DNA from: JALUUH01 sp964636675
Lineage (GTDB): Bacteria; Pseudomonadota; Gammaproteobacteria; S012-40
DNA: 7,590 nt
Direction of reading: 5' to 3'
Assembly: GCA_964636675.1 (NCBI GenBank)
Contig: CAZWUO010000186.1
Coordinates: 1-7,590, forward strand
A program made the translations under genes and the position numbers. The notes beneath the pieces are model-generated. The model was not told where the DNA came from, made no database searches, and worked only from the letters and a program-made list of their open reading frames with translations. How positions within the stretch are numbered: the first letter of the stretch is position 1; each line of letters opens with the position of its first letter. This document shows positions 5,645 to 7,590 of the stretch, piece by piece.

Positions 5645-7522
5645 ATGGCACTATTGCAAATCTCAGAACCTGGACAATCAACCACCCCGCATCAACGACG
5701 ATTCGCTGCGGGGATTGATCTCGGCACTACTAATTCACTCATCGCCACCGTCCGTAACGGCGAAGCTAAGACACTCACAGACGAAACTGGCCAGCATATC
5801 TTACCTTCCGTGGTACGCTATCTCAGCGGAGGCGGTATTTCAGTCGGTACCAAGGCAGCACAATCAAGCATTGACGACCCTAAAAACACAATTATCTCCT
5901 CAAAACGCCTCATCGGAAGAAACAGCAAAGAACTCTCCGCACTCAGCGAAAATCTAACGAACGAATTTGTTAACTCCGAAGACAGCATACCGAAGATCCT
6001 TACAGTTGCTGGCGCAATAAGCCCCGTTGAGGTTGCAAGCGAAATTTTAAAAAGCTTGAAGAATCGGGCAGAACTTACGCTTGGGGATGAACTATCCGGA
6101 GTTGTGATTACCGTACCGGCATATTTTGATGATGCACAGCGCCAAGCCACCAAAGATGCCGCTACTCTTGCAGGCCTCCATGTCTTCCGCCTACTCAACG
6201 AACCAACCGCCGCCGCAATCGCTTATGGACTAGACTCCCAATCTGAGGGAGCTATTGTTGTCTATGATTTTGGCGGTGGAACTTTTGATGTTTCAGTTCT
6301 GCAACTTAATAAAGGTGTCTTTGAAGTTCTGGCCACGGCGGGAGACACCACTCTCGGTGGCGATGATATTGACTTACTTATTGCAGAATGGCTAACCCTA
6401 CAATTAGACATCCAAGGCACATTCGACAAATCAACACTTCGATACATATTCAACAAAGCTAAAGCAGCCAAAGAAGCACTAACCCTAGAAGATGAAACAA
6501 GCATTAATCTTGATATCGCCAACATTTTCAAAGGCACTATATCGTTGAGCCGAAATGAGTTTAATAAAATAATTACCCCTTTAGTCAAAAAAACAATTTC
6601 TCCCTGTCGGCGTTCACTAAAAGACGCGAATATTAAAAAGTCCGAGATCAGCAATATTATCATGGTCGGCGGCTCTACTCGAATACCTCTGGTACGCAAA
6701 CTCGTCGCTGATTTTTTTGAACAAACGACTCAGGTCGATATTGACCCCGACAAAGTTGTTGCGCTAGGCGCCGCCATTCAAGCCGACATATTGGTCGGCA
6801 ACAAACCGGATGCCGAAATGTTATTACTCGATGTCAACCCACTGTCGCTTGGCATTGAAACCATGGGCGGGCTCGTTGAAAAAATAATATCCCGTAATAC
6901 AACGATACCCGTTGCTCGAGCACAGGATTTCACAACCTTCAAAGATGGGCAAACTGCATTGGCGCTACATGTGGTACAAGGTGAACGTGAGCTGGTTGAT
7001 GATTGTCGATCCCTCGCGCGTTTTGAACTGCGTGGTATCCCTCCGATGGCTGCAGGTGCTGCAAAAATACGCGTCACGTTTCAAGTCGATGCCGATGGAC
7101 TACTAAACGTTGCTGCAAGAGAAACCAATAGCGGCGTAGAAAGCCAAGTTTCCGTAAAGCCATCGTATGGACTAGAACCCAGCGAGATAGAAAACATGTT
7201 ACGCGCATCAATGGAGCATGCTGCTGAGGACTTAGACTTGAGAAAACTGAGAGAACAACAGATTGAGGCCAAACGAGAACTCGAAGCAATCGAAGCAGCA
7301 TTAACTGAAGATGCTGAAACACTTTTAAGTCCCGCTGAACGCAATAAAATTGACGTCGCAGTCGCAAAATTACGCGCCTGCCTAGAAGACACCGACCCAG
7401 CAAAAATCAAGCAAGCGATTAACAACGTAGAACAAGTTTCCAGCTTTTATGTAGAACGCCGCATGAACAGTAATATCCAAAAGGCTCTCGCCGGCCATAA
7501 CGTTAACGACATCAATATTTAA
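5645..7522 (+). CDS. hscA: HscA, specialised Hsp70 chaperone for iron-sulfur assembly
   Basis: Hsp70-family ATPase that binds the LPPVK loop of IscU and promotes cluster release to acceptor proteins. The 625-residue protein (616 in E. coli) begins MALLQISEPGQSTTPHQRR, a near match to the E. coli N-terminal extension that marks HscA rather than DnaK. The nucleotide-binding domain shows GIDLGTTNS (23-31), ITVPAYFDDAQRQATKDAA (155-173), LLNEPTAAAIAYGL (183-196), YDFGGGTFDVS (207-217) and MVGGSTRIPLVR (340-351). The linker LLLDV is at 393-397. The substrate-binding beta domain (about 400-510) keeps ETMGGLVEK, ISRNTTIPVARAQ and FTTFKDGQTA almost unchanged from E. coli, and a helical lid ends at 625. 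It should thus still recognise an IscU-like client, although none is encoded here. No clear ribosome site lies in the 7-base gap after hscB, suggesting translational coupling. It precedes fdx by 9 bases. Confidence 0.98.
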   Translation: MALLQISEPGQSTTPHQRRFAAGIDLGTTNSLIATVRNGEAKTLTDETGQHILPSVVRYLSGGGISVGTKAAQSSIDDPKNTIISSKRLIGRNSKELSALSENLTNEFVNSEDSIPKILTVAGAISPVEVASEILKSLKNRAELTLGDELSGVVITVPAYFDDAQRQATKDAATLAGLHVFRLLNEPTAAAIAYGLDSQSEGAIVVYDFGGGTFDVSVLQLNKGVFEVLATAGDTTLGGDDIDLLIAEWLTLQLDIQGTFDKSTLRYIFNKAKAAKEALTLEDETSINLDIANIFKGTISLSRNEFNKIITPLVKKTISPCRRSLKDANIKKSEISNIIMVGGSTRIPLVRKLVADFFEQTTQVDIDPDKVVALGAAIQADILVGNKPDAEMLLLDVNPLSLGIETMGGLVEKIISRNTTIPVARAQDFTTFKDGQTALALHVVQGERELVDDCRSLARFELRGIPPMAAGAAKIRVTFQVDADGLLNVAARETNSGVESQVSVKPSYGLEPSEIENMLRASMEHAAEDLDLRKLREQQIEAKRELEAIEAALTEDAETLLSPAERNKIDVAVAKLRACLEDTDPAKIKQAINNVEQVSSFYVERRMNSNIQKALAGHNVNDINI

Positions 7523-7531
7523 GGTCTATTA

Positions 7532-7590
7532 ATGCCAAAAATCATTATCTTACCCCATGAAGAATTATGCCCAGAAGGCAGCATCACTGA
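7532..7590 (+). CDS. fdx: Isc [2Fe-2S] ferredoxin, 5' end only
   Basis: The first 19 codons of a gene cut by the window edge. The translation MPKIIILPHEELCPEGSIT closely matches the start of E. coli Fdx (MPKIVILPHQDLCPDGAV), the adrenodoxin-type [2Fe-2S] ferredoxin that donates electrons during cluster assembly. AAGG at 7521-7524 lies 7 bases before the ATG and overlaps the hscA stop. Its position after hscA is the standard isc order. The cluster-binding cysteines lie beyond the window, so activity cannot be assessed. Confidence 0.93.
   Translation, partial: MPKIIILPHEELCPEGSIT

Noticed and set aside
7074..7425. Minus-strand open frames of 109-114 codons opposite the 3' part of hscA, and similar ones opposite 5818-6699.
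   Set aside because: They lie antisense to a strongly conserved gene, show no family features, and are typical mirror frames of a coding sequence.

Overview
This window is a chromosomal iron-sulfur cluster (isc) locus of a gammaproteobacterium. The call rests on close resemblance to the E. coli proteins, recalled from memory: IscS has the same 404-residue length with active-site residues at the same numbers, IscR has the same Cys92/98/104 and His107 set, and HscA begins with the same residues. The order trmJ-cysE-iscR-isc genes is the one I know from Pseudomonas-like and related gammaproteobacteria. All genes lie on the plus strand. Base composition is moderate to AT-leaning, and I see no mobile element, CRISPR array, tRNA or rRNA.

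Layout: the window opens inside trmJ (tRNA Cm32/Um32 methyltransferase, 3' part), followed 2 bases later by cysE (serine O-acetyltransferase). A 293-base non-coding interval (1217-1509) holds a good sigma70-type promoter and a perfect 6-base inverted repeat ahead of iscR. The isc genes follow: iscR, a NifS-like cysteine desulfurase, iscS, iscA, a 246-base gap (4846-5091), hscB, hscA, and the first 19 codons of fdx, which runs off the right edge.

These genes make one pathway. CysE makes O-acetylserine for cysteine synthesis. The desulfurases take sulfur from cysteine. IscA, HscB/HscA and ferredoxin help build and hand on clusters, and IscR senses cluster supply and represses the operon. The oddity is that iscU, the scaffold gene that normally sits between iscS and iscA, is absent: iscS and iscA are only 16 bases apart, and no IscU-like sequence is found elsewhere in the window. 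HscB, HscA and the IscS tail nevertheless keep the features that serve IscU, so a scaffold is probably encoded elsewhere, or the deletion is recent or artefactual. The extra NifS-like desulfurase between iscR and iscS belongs to a different sequence subtype from IscS and lacks the IscS C-terminal tail. It is therefore not a simple recent tandem copy.
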